Shown here: in pieces, positions 32,581 to 44,590 of the stretch | Layout: every line of letters starts with the position of its first letter | Numbering within the stretch: the stretch's first letter is position 1 | Assembly (NCBI RefSeq): GCF_001641265.1 | Contig: NW_020167549.1 | Location: 124,001-188,000, forward strand | Direction: 5' to 3' | DNA from: Pseudogymnoascus destructans | Taxonomy: Eukaryota; Ascomycota; Leotiomycetes; Thelebolales; Thelebolaceae | Length of the DNA stretch: 64,000 nucleotides | Program-made: the position numbers and the translations under genes | Notes under the pieces: model-generated | What the model saw: the letters and a program-made list of their open reading frames with translations, nothing else | What the model was told of the DNA's origin: nothing | Database searches by the model: none

Positions 32581-32870
32581 GTTTGATGGCCGTCAGACGC
32601 GTTTACTTTGCAGACAAGGATTCGTGACTCGGGGTTGTTGACAGTTGCGCAGACAATGCTTCAGCCAGCACTAGCAATTCAATTCAGCTTCCAGCTAGGA
32701 CCAGTATCAATACGGCTTTGCTAGAGCAACCAATGTACAGATGTCGTGGAACTACGATGGTGGTAGCTGAAGGTGATTGATTGTGATTGTTTACAGCTTA
32801 CTGCCACTGGACACCGCTTATGGGGGACAGGAATGTGGTTAGCGCGATTGTGCCACCAAGGTCACAATCA
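32581..32870. other. intergenic, CENP-Q upstream region
   Basis: Promoter side of the CENP-Q gene, ending where the inverted sequence of the candidate element begins. Nothing else was recognised. Confidence 0.45.
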
Positions 32871-32908
32871 TACCTTACCGGCGCACCATCTATTTTGGTA
32901 AGGGTGGT
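32871..32908 (+). repeat. inverted repeat, left copy
   Basis: 38 bp, two mismatches to the complement of 38731-38768. It contains an internal TTACC...GGTAA inverted pair. Confidence 0.85.
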
Positions 32909-33895
32909 GGGTGGGTTGTGAGACGGTGGATTTTCATTCACCGTGGAGAGCTTCGACCGTGCTCCCTCAGCGATGCTACGGTTGACTACCTCGACCGGGC
33001 ATGGCCAGCGACGGTCGAATGAAGCCTTGGCAGTAGATGCCACTACACGGTCATATATAACTAGACTGTATAATTGAAGCCGCTGTAAATCTTGTGATCC
33101 TCCGCAGTGCTTCGTATGCCGCGGATGAAAAGTGACTGTTGTAAGGCGGTGATTTGTACCAACAACGATGTAGCCGGCCACTCCCCAGTAGTACGGCAGT
33201 ATTGATGGCGCGCCAGTGGTGGTCAGGTCACGGTGGACAGGATCATCAATGGTAAATAGTGTAATATACCGTATATTATATTCTACTCTATCTACCAGTA
33301 GCTACTGCCCCGACCCTCACCCCAACCAGGAGTCGTGATGCCACTTGCGAAGCGTGGCATCAAACGTACTGGTTATCCTACCAGGTACGCAATCCTTGAG
33401 CGAAGTGTCTGCCGCCCCTCCGAATGCCCTTGCCCTCCCATCACCAAGTCCAGCTCCCCCCAAGATCCAGCCCTGTCTCTCCGGTATGCGTTCGTATTCC
33501 AGCTGGATGGTGTTGACCTAGCTGTCGCAGGTATTCGAAAGGTTGTTGGAAGCGCAGTTGAAAGTGCGGGTTCGTGTATTGTCGGGAAGCATTTCGCACA
33601 CGCATTGCTCGAAGCCTGAAGCCTGTATCATGTCCCCACGACACAGGAAGATGTTAGCCCATTGTTTTCAAGGAGGGGGGGAGGGAATGGGAGGTCAATT
33701 CAACACAGACTTACCTCGGGGGTTGCCAGTATTGATGCGATATGTTCTTTTGGCGAATATAGAAACAGAATAATGAAATGGGAAGCTGACTTACCTGGGT
33801 GCTTTCGCAAACGTAAAATGAAGAATTGTAACTTACTAGATCCATTGATACATGAAGCACATATCAACAGCAGCAAAAAAAGAGAATATACTCTG

Positions 33896-34130
33896 ACCTG
33901 TTGAGTATGATCGGCCAATACGGCGTTGATCAGGGACTCTGAATGAAACTCCCAAGCACCGAAGAAAGAAAAATGAGAGAGATACTCAGACCTGTTGAGT
34001 ATGATCGGCCATCTCTGGCGTTGATCAGGGACTCCAAATAAACGTCCCCAACACCAAAGAGAAATGAGAGCAATACTTAGACCTGTTGAGTGTGATCGGC
34101 CATCTCTGGCGTTGATCAGGGACTCCAAAT
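33896..34130. repeat. three tandem copies of a ~94-bp unit
   Basis: ACCTGTTGAGTATGATCGGC and, after a short variable stretch, GGCGTTGATCAGGGACTC start at 33896, 33990 and 34081 (periods 94 and 91). Read on the minus strand all copies are within one open frame (33700-34257), but the frame shows no known domain. Confidence 0.9.
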
Positions 34131-35309
34131 ACCTACCATAACCCTCAACACTGACAGAAAAGAGAAAACCGAAAATAAGAAATGAATGGCAGCTATGACA
34201 GCTGTCGAAAAACATGACCACGAAGAGGACATAGTTGAGGCCCCAAAACAGGGCCAAATTTTGGAATTGCTATGCATTCCTTGTTTCTTTCAAAAAACCA
34301 AAGGCCCCCCCTTTGGACCCCCCAAAACCCATACAAATCCAGAAAATGCGCAAGTCATGGCCAAATAGTATATGTAACGCGAAGAAAATGGGGCATTCCA
34401 AGCTGGCTTGGGATGCTTCAAAAATAAATAAAAATAAAATCGAAATTAAATCGAGATCTCAGCGCCACCCATGGGCGAGTGTCCAGCAAAGATAGCCAGG
34501 ATTTAGCCCAAGCCAGCTTGAGCTGGGAAGCCTGGTTATAATGGCAGATGGAATGGGGATCGTTCATGGCGAGGTATAATCCTTGGGGGGCAGACAGATG
34601 GTTGATGTCGGGGGCCAGGTATCCGAGGGATTCCAATGTTGGGGTTTTCGTGGTGAGAGCTAAATGCTGTCAATATCCATGGCTGGGAGGTTTTTCGAAA
34701 CCTGGCAGCAGTAGGAGAAGATTGATTCCACGAGGCTGGGATATGGGATATTAGGCTCCTTGGGTTTTGGAGCAGGGCGCAAGGCAGGATAGTTGCGAAA
34801 TGGCAGCTCGTTTTCGAATGCTGGCAAGTACCTGGATTCCATTGAGGTTTCAAGCTATGCTGGAAAAAGCACATAGTTAACGAATCTCTACAGAGAGAGA
34901 GCGAGAGGACTTCCCTTTTGACGTGGCAAGTATGGCCAGAATTTCAGCGGAGCTGGGCGAACGAGCAGGGAGCGGGCGGGGAGCCGTTTTAATGGGTGTG
35001 TTTGGTGAGCAGCTTCGAGCAGTTGTATCCAGAGTATAGATGGATGTTTGAATTGTTGAAATAGGCCCGGTATCGATGGCAGCAAAACGTTTGGATTCTG
35101 TATAAGGCGTTAGTTTACATTTGATGAGATGAGACTTGAAATGGCAAAAGCAACTTACCTCAGCCAAATGTGAGCTCGTACACCACTCGAAACGGGTCCA
35201 AAGACCTTGCATATTGCCATACAAGTGAATTTAAACATATACCCAAATAGCCTAGATGCAATACACAGGAAATAAAATACAACAAAACACTTACTTCGTG
35301 CATATAAGT
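34131..35309. other. interior of the candidate element, nothing recognised
   Basis: Only short frames. A possible small 3' exon of the minus-strand gene lies at 35165-35240 (SLDPFRVVYELTFG), flanked by splice-like signals, but it is not well supported. Confidence 0.4.
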
Positions 35310-36607
35310 TCATTTGAATTGCGTTGATAGGTGAAATGTGAAGCTTTTGGGTGAGGCTTGGTGCTCCTTCCGTTTTTGGCCAACTCTCGCTTTTACACAG
35401 GAATTGCCCACATTCCCATCGCGGCTCGTTGAGCTCAATCTAAGTGGCCCTTTTTGGAAAGGTGCAGCGGCCTGGTCATGCGTAGGATCCATGTCCATGT
35501 CAACAACGTATACTGGTTTACTCCCAATAACGGGGAGCCCAATGATTCTCTGGCTCTGGCTCATAAGCCGCATTCGTGGGAGCTGTAGGACTGGGTCATC
35601 CTCTCCACAATCTTCCAACTCTGTGATGAGAGCGAAGAGTTTTGCTTCACCAGGGATCCTCTCGTGGACGAAGCCAACATCAAACCGACAAACCGCATTA
35701 CCGTATGCTGTAAAACTATTCCCAGACGTAAATGTAACGCGGTGCCTTGTCAATCTGATAATGAACATGATTAGCTAGTATCAGAATAAACGGAAGAGAG
35801 AAATAACTTACGGATCAGTAAACGAAAACTGGGAGAACCATTGAATGGGCTGAGTACCAAGACTTGCGATGTGTGGCATGTTGTAGTCGACTCGAAATGC
35901 TTCCCGGAGCTGCTGTGTGAAGTAATGGCCTTCATTCAACTCTTTGCATTCAATGGTAGGTCGAGCTGATTCCGGAGATGCATTTTGTCAGCCAAGGGGG
36001 CAAGGATAGATGTTCGGCGATATCATGCCGCTCAGATGATGGTAGGAGATTATCCATAAGCATTGGACATGTCTCATGCAAGCGCCTCATCTGGTGTGAG
36101 ATGTCTGGCTCGGTATATTCGAATGCTCCATTGAGCAATAGCCGGAGTGTCAATGTGATGCATTCCCTCTTCATTAAAACTTTCTCGATTCCTTTCCCGT
36201 TCAAAAACTGAGCCCAATGCTTGAACAAGCTACCCATTGGCCATTAGCCAGTGAACGCAAGTTAACTGAAGTTAGATAGGAAATGAAATAAAGACTCACC
36301 GATGCCGGTCCTCCCCATGGAGAACATTACATGTATAGCTGGTCCCGTATCGCATTATAATGTCATGAAGATGAAGGCCTTGGTGTAGATTTGGACGGCT
36401 CGCCCAGTTTGTATACTCTGTGGACTTGGCCGATGTGGATTCTTCCGTATCCTGGATGTGCGCAAGATGACAGCACTCAGCGCCACCAGCTTGGGGATCC
36501 TTCCAATCCTCTCGACCAGCACACATCAAACATTCGCAGACTTGCCCGAGAGGAGCGCTCAAGGAGGTTGACGGAACCGACTTCCAAGAAACGCCAGAGA
36601 TCATCAA
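35310..36607 (-). pseudogene. unrecognised multi-exon gene inside the candidate element
   Basis: Minus-strand exons: 36607-36301 (VCECLMCAGREDWKD ... MRYGTSYTCNVLHGEDRHR), a GT-AG intron to about 36232, then LFKHWAQFLNGKGIEKVLMK ... EYTEPDISHQMRRLHETCPM, a frameshift near 35985, then KELNEGHYFTQQLREAFRVD ... IQWFSQFSFTD, an intron 35810-35762, then HRVTFTSGNSFTAYGNAVCR ... VIGSKPVYVVDMD ending at 35310-35312. The CMLC-like pair CLMC and HGEDRHRLFKHW recall large proteins of fungal DNA transposons, and the third part looks like a beta-rich accessory domain, but I cannot name the family. The frameshift suggests decay. Confidence 0.45.
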
Positions 36608-37466
36608 GGAACTGGGTGACCGCTGAAACCAGTGGCGAAAATGACATCTGGGCAGATCTGCCTGCTAGAGACGCCATAGAGCGCCACCAAAATACAATTG
36701 CTGCGATCGAGACCCATCAGCTTGCACCACCTGGAAAAACCGCCAAGGAGTACTGGAACGAACTGATTGAACTATTGAATCGGGAAAGCCGGTTCATGAT
36801 GTTGATTTTCCTCGACCACAATGTAAAAGGCGCCAAGGATGCTGTCCTCCGAAATGTTCTCCCATCCGTTGCTATGCACACCAAGATATATGTCGACTCG
36901 AGATCATATTGGAGCAGGTCAAGCAATGGCGGAGCGTGCTTTTGAAGAAGTTGATTGTGAGTATTTTCATTATTCTGAGAGAAGCATATCTAACTTTATT
37001 ACAGGCCCATGTCACCATTGTCGTCAAGAAGGACCAGAAAGTTCCTGGTGGGATGCTGAAAAGCTGCTCCAAGTTTGAAGATCTTGTGCTGTCGTTCCGT
37101 GGGCGATACACCACTGCCAACTTCATGGAGGTGTTTTACTTCGTTCACCGATATGTCGACATTCCCTACTATACTGCCCTGGGGCAGTATTACTGCTGTG
37201 AGCTGTACGCTCATATATGTGCAAAGGGCAAGCTGATGATGGATTGGGAGGCCAAAAAGGGACGCGCCGTGGATGACAAAAACTCGAGGAGTAAACTGGT
37301 TGAATTTATGTCCCAGTTCCCCCTCATCGAGAGGTTCGACGAGCTGAAGAAAGAGGACTTCCACGAGCTTTTCAACAAGACCATCCTTAACGACGACAAG
37401 ATCCGACCGAAAATTTCCACCCTCCAGGCCGGTGTTGATTATTTCCTTGGCGCACCACCCCAGGTA
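36391..37466 (+). pseudogene. unrecognised gene inside the candidate element, probable frameshift
   Basis: The plus-strand frame from about 36391 gives a basic region (RRLAREERSRRLTEPTSKKR) and a helical part (ELIELLNRESRFMMLIFLDH), then loses frame near 36880. The continuation in another frame (LEIILEQVKQWRSVLLKKLI) splices with GTGAGT 36955 to ACAG 37005 into AHVTIVVKKDQKVPGGMLKS and runs to ISTLQAGVDYFLGAPPQ, next to GTATGT at 37463. Codon use and the working intron show it was a gene. Its start overlaps the opposite-strand gene (36296-36607), so one of the two starts is misplaced. No known domain was recognised. Confidence 0.45.
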
Positions 37467-37582
37467 TGTTTACACTGTCGATGCTTACGACAACCCCCCT
37501 CCCCATGTTCTTGAGGTCTCTTTCCGTGCTAACTCTTGGATGTTATCGGCTTAGTGAGCTCGAACATACCCGGAACAAACCT

Positions 37583-37624
37583 CGAACATACCTCGAACCA
37601 TGGCGAACATACCTCGAACCATGG
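37583..37624 (+). repeat. two tandem copies of a 21-bp unit
   Basis: CGAACATACCTCGAACCATG plus G occurs twice in a row, preceded and followed by partial copies. Confidence 0.85.
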
Positions 37625-37639
37625 CGAACATATGAAAAC

Positions 37640-38730
37640 ATACTGGAATACTGGGATATACTTGTGGCTTGGCTTGGCTTGGGTTTTCACAATTGGCTGG
37701 CAAGAGTCATGTTCTTGTCGTGATGGCTGTGATCTTCGATCATCTTCCTGCATACTTGTCACAGGTTCGTTTTCATTCTCCATCTTGATCTGGCTGCTCA
37801 TCGAAACTGCCTATTGTCCCATGCACTTCCTATTGTCGCCAGCGTTATCCTGCAATTGCTTCTTCTCCTTCCTGTTGCTTCCTTCTACTGTTGGTATTAT
37901 CATGCCGCCAGGTGTTCTTTTGCTGATCGTTCGCTGGTGACATATCTACGCTGGGAGTTGCCGCTCATGGCTTGGGGCTGTCAAACCCTTGATCCCCAGA
38001 AGTAATTCGCGCTTTTCCGGCTTCTTACTTTCTGTGGTATGGCTCTTTCTGTCTTCTTGCCACCACAATGCAAATGTCACTGCATATTCTCGTTGCCGCA
38101 GTGTATTGTCACCGTTGTGCTCTTGTTACCACCCTAATCCCACCACTACATGGCTCTGATAGCAATACTCACCGTCGATGAGTGGGCTTCTGCGAGACTG
38201 AGCATTTGCACCATTGGGCTGGTTAGCTGCGGGCGACCACCACCACCACCCCTACGCCTTCTTCATACTTATTTCCTTGTCTATCAGATTGATCAGAGCT
38301 GATCTGGATAGATATATAGGCAACCCTTCCCCGAGCAGGCGGCACTGACACCCTCATACTGCTCCTGGTGCCCCTTTCGGCGATTCTTCTGAGGGGCTGC
38401 AGAGCGACCGCCATACAACCGGGCGGACCCCCTTCCGACTGCCCTATGACCAGCGTTGGCCACTTTGCCGTTGATGGCGACACCAGCGGCGGAACAGTTG
38501 TCACGGTTTTTACGACAATTTGGGTGGATTGGCCACCACCGAGCTCAATATGGACAGCGGTAAGTCAATTAAACCGTCATATTACTATATACTTATTATC
38601 TACAGCGTATTTCCAGACCAGCGTGGAGCTGGTTGGCCGTTGAGCTCGAGAACGGCCGTTCCACCGAAGCTCGGGCCACTCCACCATTGGGGAACCGTAT
38701 AGGTTTTGCCCACTTTCCCACCACCGTCGT
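37640..38730. other. interior of the candidate element, right part
   Basis: No gene was recognised; only short frames without family features. A splice-like GTAAGT at 38560 and an AG at 38606 suggest some former transcript. Confidence 0.35.
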
Positions 38731-38768
38731 ACCACCCTTACCAAAATAGGTGGTGCGCCAGTAAGGTA
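38731..38768 (-). repeat. inverted repeat, right copy
   Basis: The complement of 32871-32908 with two mismatches. Confidence 0.85.
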
Positions 38769-40054
38769 GTTTTGAACTTCTCATGGTTTTATAAATAAGT
38801 TATGTATTTGATAACTAATAATGATGCTAGGTGAGGGCGAGTTCTCCGAAAATCCGAACAACTTGAAAGCCTCTCCTGATTAAAATAACCTCTCTGGGAA
38901 AATATCAACGGTAAAACCGCATTCGGAAACCACCAGCTCGTAAATCATGTTGAAAAATCCCCTCAAGATTCCGTCCAGTGCGTCCCCACCTGCTCTCGCA
39001 GAAATAGTACACACCGAAAACTCCATGTCGGCGCGCTGGAAATCAATTAAATATTTTGTCTTCAACTGTCGATCATGATACCCTCTTCATCTCAAAAGCC
39101 ATCGTCATTGCCCTGAGAAAGAAACCCTCCGGTGAAGGGACCAAGTAAACTGCCACCCAGAACCAACAGCCACCACAGCCCCTGGGTTTTTCTATTTCAG
39201 CTGTCAGTCCCTCTACCTGTTTCTCCCCCTCCCGCCTCGCCCCCCTTTCTCCCCCTTTCAAGTCTCTGGCCGCTCAGCTCTCCCATTTCCTGTTGTGCCT
39301 ATCAATCTTACGCGTCTCCTGCTCTCCCTCTCCAGTCTCTCTACCTGCAGCTTTAGGTTCTCCCTCTGCGCCCTTCTTGCCTCACTCTTCTTCCTCTGCT
39401 CCTTCCTTTTCTCTTTCATTGCTTTCTCCCTCGCCTCTCCCTCCTTTCTCTCTCAATGACCTCTTTCCCGAAGATCTCCCTCTCCTTCTTCCCCATTGCC
39501 ATCTTTTCCCTGGGCCATGATCCAACCGCCAGGGGATGGTTTACATCAACCTGTACCCACGCCTCGGCTCCATCCACAGCCTCGTTCACATAGTCCGTCC
39601 CAACTATCTCGAACGTCTCCAGCTTCTCCCATCCAGCAATATACAACGCGAAGACCTCCATGCCACGCGCACGCCTCAACGATTTATGCGGGCCCGAAAA
39701 ATTATTCCCTTAATAAAATTAATAGCGTATAAGGTAGCGTTTTTAAGGGCGATGTATGTGTGAGCAAAGTTTCTGAATATAAGAGCATTAAGCTGTAACT
39801 TACTACAGAAGCCTAATTAAAAAGTTATTCAAGGTTGAAATACATGACAACTCTGGACTGTAATGTCACTACCGACTTTACGCCATTGCCGACTTTACGC
39901 CACGACTTACGTTATCATCTCACCTGCTCGCTATGCTACACCCCCCTTCTCATCCCCAGCCAGTCAGTCCGTCCCCCGTCACCCTCCTCATCGCAGCGCT
40001 AAAAATCAAATATCCAAAACGCCCAGTAGCGGTGTGGCTCCCCTGTATATATCA
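38769..40054. other. intergenic, pyrimidine-rich
   Basis: 39200-39500 is C/T-rich on the plus strand and produces several low-complexity frames, none protein-like. 39680-39850 is AT-rich. GACTTTACGCCA occurs twice at 39870-39905. Confidence 0.5.
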
Positions 40055-41975
40055 TCATCGTATCGTGGCGTGGCGTGGCGTGTTTTTTTGTACACCCGTC
40101 GCGTCTTGCAAGTCCTCTAAAAAAGACCAAAATATCCCCCTCTCCCCCAACCTCCTCGCGCTGCCCGCTACCCAAAAACCAAAATACCCCACCCCACGTA
40201 AAGCTCCCAGAATCAAAATCACCCCCGACAGCTCATCATCATCAACCATCCATAACACCCACCAACAACCCCCCCCAACCATACACCCCGCCACAAACCC
40301 CACCACAACCCCAACCCTCTCCCACACCCCCGCCGCCTCCCACCTCAAAGCCCCAACTCTAACACCCACCCCCACGAACCCCAGCGCAGCCACCACCCCC
40401 GCGATCACCCCCGCGTCGACTTCAGCCCTCAACCTGTTCCGTCCCGTCGCAACCAGGATCCCGCCAATCCCCAGCAGCAGCGCCGAGGATGTATAACACA
40501 CCACCAGCGCCAGTAAGAGTAATCTGCTCCGCTGCGCGGTGAGGCGCTGCGTGGCGATCGAGGGGAATGTGGCGTAGTGCGTTTCGTAACCGAGTGGGAA
40601 ACCATCAGCGTCGTAGTCATCGACGTCTTCGTCTTCTCCGGTCTCTAAATCGGAGGTGCGGCTGCTGCTGCCGAGTAAGGCTCGTCGCTCTCCCTTGGAA
40701 GAGGATTCCCCGCTCGAGGAGGAGGGACGCCACCATCCTAGCACGGTAGTTTTTTCGCTTAGGTAGGCGAGGGCTTTTGCCATGCGCTGTTGTCCTGGGA
40801 AGCCGCCGTCGTCTGCGTCGAAGGCGATGATATAGGGCTCTTCGGCGCCGCCGCCGTCGCTGGGGTAGTCGTATTCGTTCCAGTACGCGGCTGTCTGGTC
40901 GGCTTTATTGCGCGCTGCGACAGGGGAGCGCAGGAGCGGCTGGGACGAGCGGCGCGAGAGGGTGAGGGGCGTGCTGGAGGAGGATGGGGGGGGGAGAAGG
41001 CGGCGATGCGGGTGCTTAGGTCGGTGAAGGCGGTGAGGAGGGGGAGGAGGGAGAGGTGGGTGAAGGAGGTTGTGGGGGAGAGGAAGGGGTCGGTGAGGCG
41101 GGGGAGGGTGGGCGAGCCGGTCCATTTGCGGTATTTTTTGAGGATCTTTTGGAAGCCAAGGCGTTGGGCTTGGATGAAGCGGTCGAGGTTGCGGATGTCG
41201 TCGGTGCAGCTGTTTGGTTGTTAGCGTTGTTCGTGGGTGGCTGTTGTTTGTTGTCTATGGGCAGTGCCCAGTCCATTGCCAATTGCCCAATGTTCTTGTC
41301 CGTTTCCATATCATCCGAGGGAGACTAACCGTAAAACCCTCGTTTCCAATCTCGCAAGTCTTTCCCTCCTCCGGGCCGTCATTATCCCTCCACTCCCCGG
41401 GTCTCCACGAACAATGAGTCGGTTCAGCTTCTGTTCGTAGTCACCTATTCCATACTGTCAGCTTCATTCAAATACACAATTTCCAGTTTCCAGCCTCCAA
41501 TCCCTTATCTGCCATCTCAATCCCACTATCTACCTCTAGCCTCGGCATACCCGAGCTCACCAATCCATGACGACGTACACGCAACGAAAAGAAAAAGGTA
41601 CTCACTCAATCGCCTCCAAAACTCATCCGCCTTACTCCGCACAAACAAATCAACCCTCGCATGCTGCGCCCCTAGCTCCCTCGCAAACCGTGCCTCGAAG
41701 CATGACAGCGCCTCGTCGGTCTGCCCCGGTATCACAACCGGCTGGCTGGTGTCTGAGTGCGACGAGCCCGGGGGGGGGGTGGTGTGCGTGCGGATGAGCG
41801 TCTTCAGCTCGTTGTAATCGATGTTATCTGGTGATTGAGAGAAATGGTTAGTTGGGGCTTTTTTTATCGGTCGTCGTGGTTGCTATGACTGTTTGGGTGG
41901 GGATTGGAGAGCGGGGAACGTACAGGGCGCCCATTGAGGGACGCTGTGCTCGTAAAGAGCTTGGCCATACTTCAT
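40055..41975 (-). CDS. SPX-domain protein with C-terminal membrane segments
   Basis: ATG at 41975 gives MKYGQALYEHSVPQWAP, the classic SPX start; an intron (41923-41828) joins it to YNIDYNELKTLIRTHTT. Further exons carry CFEARFARELGAQHARVDLF and FVRSKADEFWRRL, EQKLNRLIVRGDPGSGG, then DIRNLDRFIQAQRLGFQKIL and KKYRKWTGSPTLPRLTDPFL, all SPX hallmarks. The last exon is acidic in the middle (LETGEDEDVDDYDADGFPLG) and ends with three hydrophobic segments (LLLLALVVCYTSSALLLGIG, GVIAGVVAALGFVGVGV, VGVVVGFVAGCMVGGGCWW). Stop at 40055-40057. SPX domains sense inositol pyrophosphates as a proxy for phosphate status; the layout resembles vacuolar VTC-type or SPX-membrane proteins. No polyphosphate polymerase domain is seen. 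Confidence 0.8.
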
Positions 41976-42840
41976 TGATGCAGCTGGCTGTAGAAGTTGT
42001 GGTTGTGGTGGTGGTGGTGGTCGAGCAGAGGGGACAGAGGAGGAAGAAGAAGAAGAGAACGAAGGGAAGAAAAGGGTGGTGAAGTTATTTGGATTGGGAC
42101 TCTGGGGGGCGTTCGGCGAGAGATAGTGCGGGCGGAGGACTTGGGTCAGCAGCTGGTGGGTGGAGACCCTTGTGGTTGGTCCTTGCGCCCCTGACCCGTG
42201 ATCGGCTAATCCACGCCAAACAGGGTTAAGACGTTTTGGGTAGTGGGGTGGGTGAATCTTGGCGCGTGTCTGTTGGAGGACAAGGAAGCAACCTCGGGAC
42301 CATATTTGATTTTGGGTTTTTACTTTTATTTTTATTTATATTTTAATTTATATTTTAATTTTGAGTTTTTAATTTTTAATTTTGTTCATCGGGATTTGTT
42401 ATATTGCTGGCTATGGAGCTGTGCTTTGGTGTGATGATGATGATGATGATGATGATGACGACACAAGACGAATGCACGTGCACGGCCTGTCACGTTTTGG
42501 CCGTCGGCGCCCCACCATATTCTCATATTCTTCACCATATTCTCATATTCTTCACCATATTCCAGCATATTCCTCTGGCCACCACCGGCTTAAACCATTC
42601 TGCCGCCTCCGCTTAGATAAGAGTACAGCTGTCTCCCAGATGTCCGTTTTCCCTCCCAATTGTCTCCATAACTCCACATAAGGTACTAGACTCTCTACTA
42701 GTACTGTCTAAGGCAGGACTGACCTGCAGTCTGTGGCCGAGGCCGATCTATTACCCTACGACTGCCCGTACTAATATGCTGTGGTGTACTGCTATATATT
42801 ATAGTCTGCAGTAGTTCCAACAAAACATTGGCTTCTCGCT
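41976..42840. other. intergenic with simple repeats
   Basis: Short microsatellites: GGT repeats (about 42001-42020), GAAGAA (42040-42055), TTTTATTTTTAATT-type tracts (42310-42385), GAT repeats (42431-42460), and a doubled CATATTCTCATATTCTTCAC at 42516-42556. No gene. Confidence 0.7.
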
Positions 42841-43147
42841 ACTCGTGCGGCCCAAAAGTCCCACGCAAGGTCTGTGCGTAAGATGTGGGCCACAACAAGT
42901 ACTCGGTACATTTCTCCGCTCTCCGTACAGCCTACCCACGCAAATTGTTCCCCCCATTAGAGCGTTTCAGCTCAAATTGCATAACATAATTGCCTAAGCC
43001 TAAAGTAGACTAGCACTATGCAATTTCCTAGAATCAGGTGACCATCAGGCAAGCTAGTCTAGCAATTGGTAAAAGTGATAATTTCAGTATTATCACCACA
43101 ACTACAAATACTACCTAGCCTCCTTACCCTCACCACCCTTCCTCATA

Positions 43148-44590
43148 CGGAGGTGTTGTTCATATGTTTTGTGAGTGGGTCGGGCTAGGGCCCCCTGCGT
43201 AGGCTGGCTTGGCAATTCTGGCCAAAGTACCGATTCTCACGTGTCACAAACACTTGAGTGTGAGAGCAATCAATTCTGTAGAATAATGAGTAGAGTAGAT
43301 ACCTAAACCCCTATATAAAACTATACTATAAGCCTAGTACTCTGTGTGCATACCATGCAGCAATTACTGCTGCCTATGTGTAGGCATACTATTAAGGAGA
43401 GCATTAAGCTCAGCTTCTCCAACTTGCTCCCACGCTTCCTTGACAGCTACATGGAGCTGGTCATAGGACATATGTTCTGGATGATTATCTTGTAGATAAT
43501 TCTTCATAATATGCCACACCCATTCAATTGGGTTGAGATCTGGTGAATACGGGGGCCATTCTATAGGGCAAATACCACAGGATCTCAACTCTTCATATGT
43601 TGCACCTGCTCTATGACCTGGAGCTCCATCTTGCATCAATGTAAGGCCTGGGTGTAGGCATAGCCAGCCGTGGATTAGAGGGACAGTATGAGCCATATAG
43701 GACTCAGCTCCTATTTTCCCATATTCCTTCTCCCAAAATAGTATAGGACCCTTTCCAAGACCACCTGAGAAGCAGCCCCAGAACATCCAACCTCTAGGGA
43801 TTGTTAGTAAATCCTATAGTAAATAGGAGTCTCTTACCTTCTCCACTGTACTCTATCTACAACACACGTATCATCCCACATTTCCCCTGCTTTTCAAGTA
43901 ACCCACATTCGCGTATTGCAGCCTCCCGTTACCCACGTCTTGTCAGTCCAAAGTATCCTATTCCAATCATTCTGTACCCAATCCTTATGTTCAATAGCCC
44001 ATGCAAGTCGCTTTTGTCGATTTGTCTCTGAGATAATAGGCTTCCGCATAGCAATCCCTTAATAATTATTAGTCTATATAGTAGTAAAGTAGAGAGGGAT
44101 ACTCACGTCGATTATAGCCTCTCACAGACAGAGCACAGGTTAGGACAAGCTGTGAGCATGGAATATTAAGAATGCGTATTATATTTGTATATGGCATATG
44201 CCTATTCGTGCGAGATGAGGCTATAAACTCAATAACCTCTTGAACTTGCTCATCGGATAGAATAAGTGGCCTACCTGAACACTTCTTCAGAGTTGGAGGG
44301 CCCTGGAAAGCATACCAAGCCTGCCGTTCCGTGCAGCCAATATAGGCTGCAATTTTTTGGAACTCCCAATCTAGGGAGTGTAGTAGTGCGCAACGAAGCT
44401 GCTCATCGCGAGTAAGATGAGGCATTGTAGTTATTGAAAGAGTATGAATTTCCTATATATAAAATACAATAGTAGGAATTTTGACATGTTAAAAAGGTAC
44501 AAACAAGCCTACGCGTACCCATGCTACAACCCATGCCCAACCCCCGGTCATCCCATGACCCACTCACAAAACTTATGAACAGCACCTCTG
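43148..44590 (-). mobile_element. Tc1/mariner transposon, 1443 bp
   Basis: The left end CGGAGGTGTTGTTCATATGT then TTTGTGAGTGGGTC is matched on the minus strand by CAGAGGTGCTGTTCATAAGT then TTTGTGAGTGGGTC at the right end. Both sides are bordered by TA (43146-43147, 44591-44592). The TIRs are about 35 bp with a further shared GCGTAGGCT inside. It contains one transposase gene on the minus strand. Confidence 0.9.
43364..44425 (-). pseudogene. Tc1/mariner (DD34E) transposase with one in-frame stop
   Basis: ATG at 44425 (MPHLTRDEQLRCALLHSLDW), HTH region (KIAAYIGCTERQAWYAFQG), intron from GTGAGT at about 44108 to 44056, then MRKPIISETNRQKRLAWAIE and WNRILWTDKTWVTGG with the first catalytic Asp, MWVT followed by a TGA (family Arg codon CGA, a C-to-T change at about 43900), WDDTCVVDRVQWRR, a second intron (GTAAGA to CCCTAG), then MFWGCFSGG, LMQDGAPGH (second Asp) and PYSPDLNPIEWVWHIMKNYL (Glu), ending at 43364-43366. 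Everything except the single stop is intact, so the copy died recently. Confidence 0.87.

Larger units (their letters stand above)
32873..38766. mobile_element. candidate unclassified DNA transposon (~5.9 kb) bounded by inverted repeats
   Basis: The left boundary reads TACCTTACCGGCGCACCATC then TATTTTGGTAAGGGTGGT (32871-32908). The right boundary, read on the minus strand from 38768, reads TACCTTACTGGCGCACCACC then TATTTTGGTAAGGGTGGT. GACGGTGG follows a little further in on both sides. The first TA on each side could be a TA target duplication, making the element 32873-38766. Inside are two decayed multi-exon genes without recognised family, 94-bp tandem repeats and a 21-bp tandem repeat. The superfamily is unknown; two separate insertions of one short repeat family in opposite orientation would be the simpler alternative. 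Confidence 0.55.

Noticed and set aside
39132..39520. Ser/Pro/Leu-rich plus-strand frames
   Set aside because: Direct translation of a C/T-rich tract; no conserved motif, start or splice structure.
42431..42460. GAT repeat giving poly-Met/Asp or poly-His frames
   Set aside because: A plain trinucleotide microsatellite in intergenic DNA.
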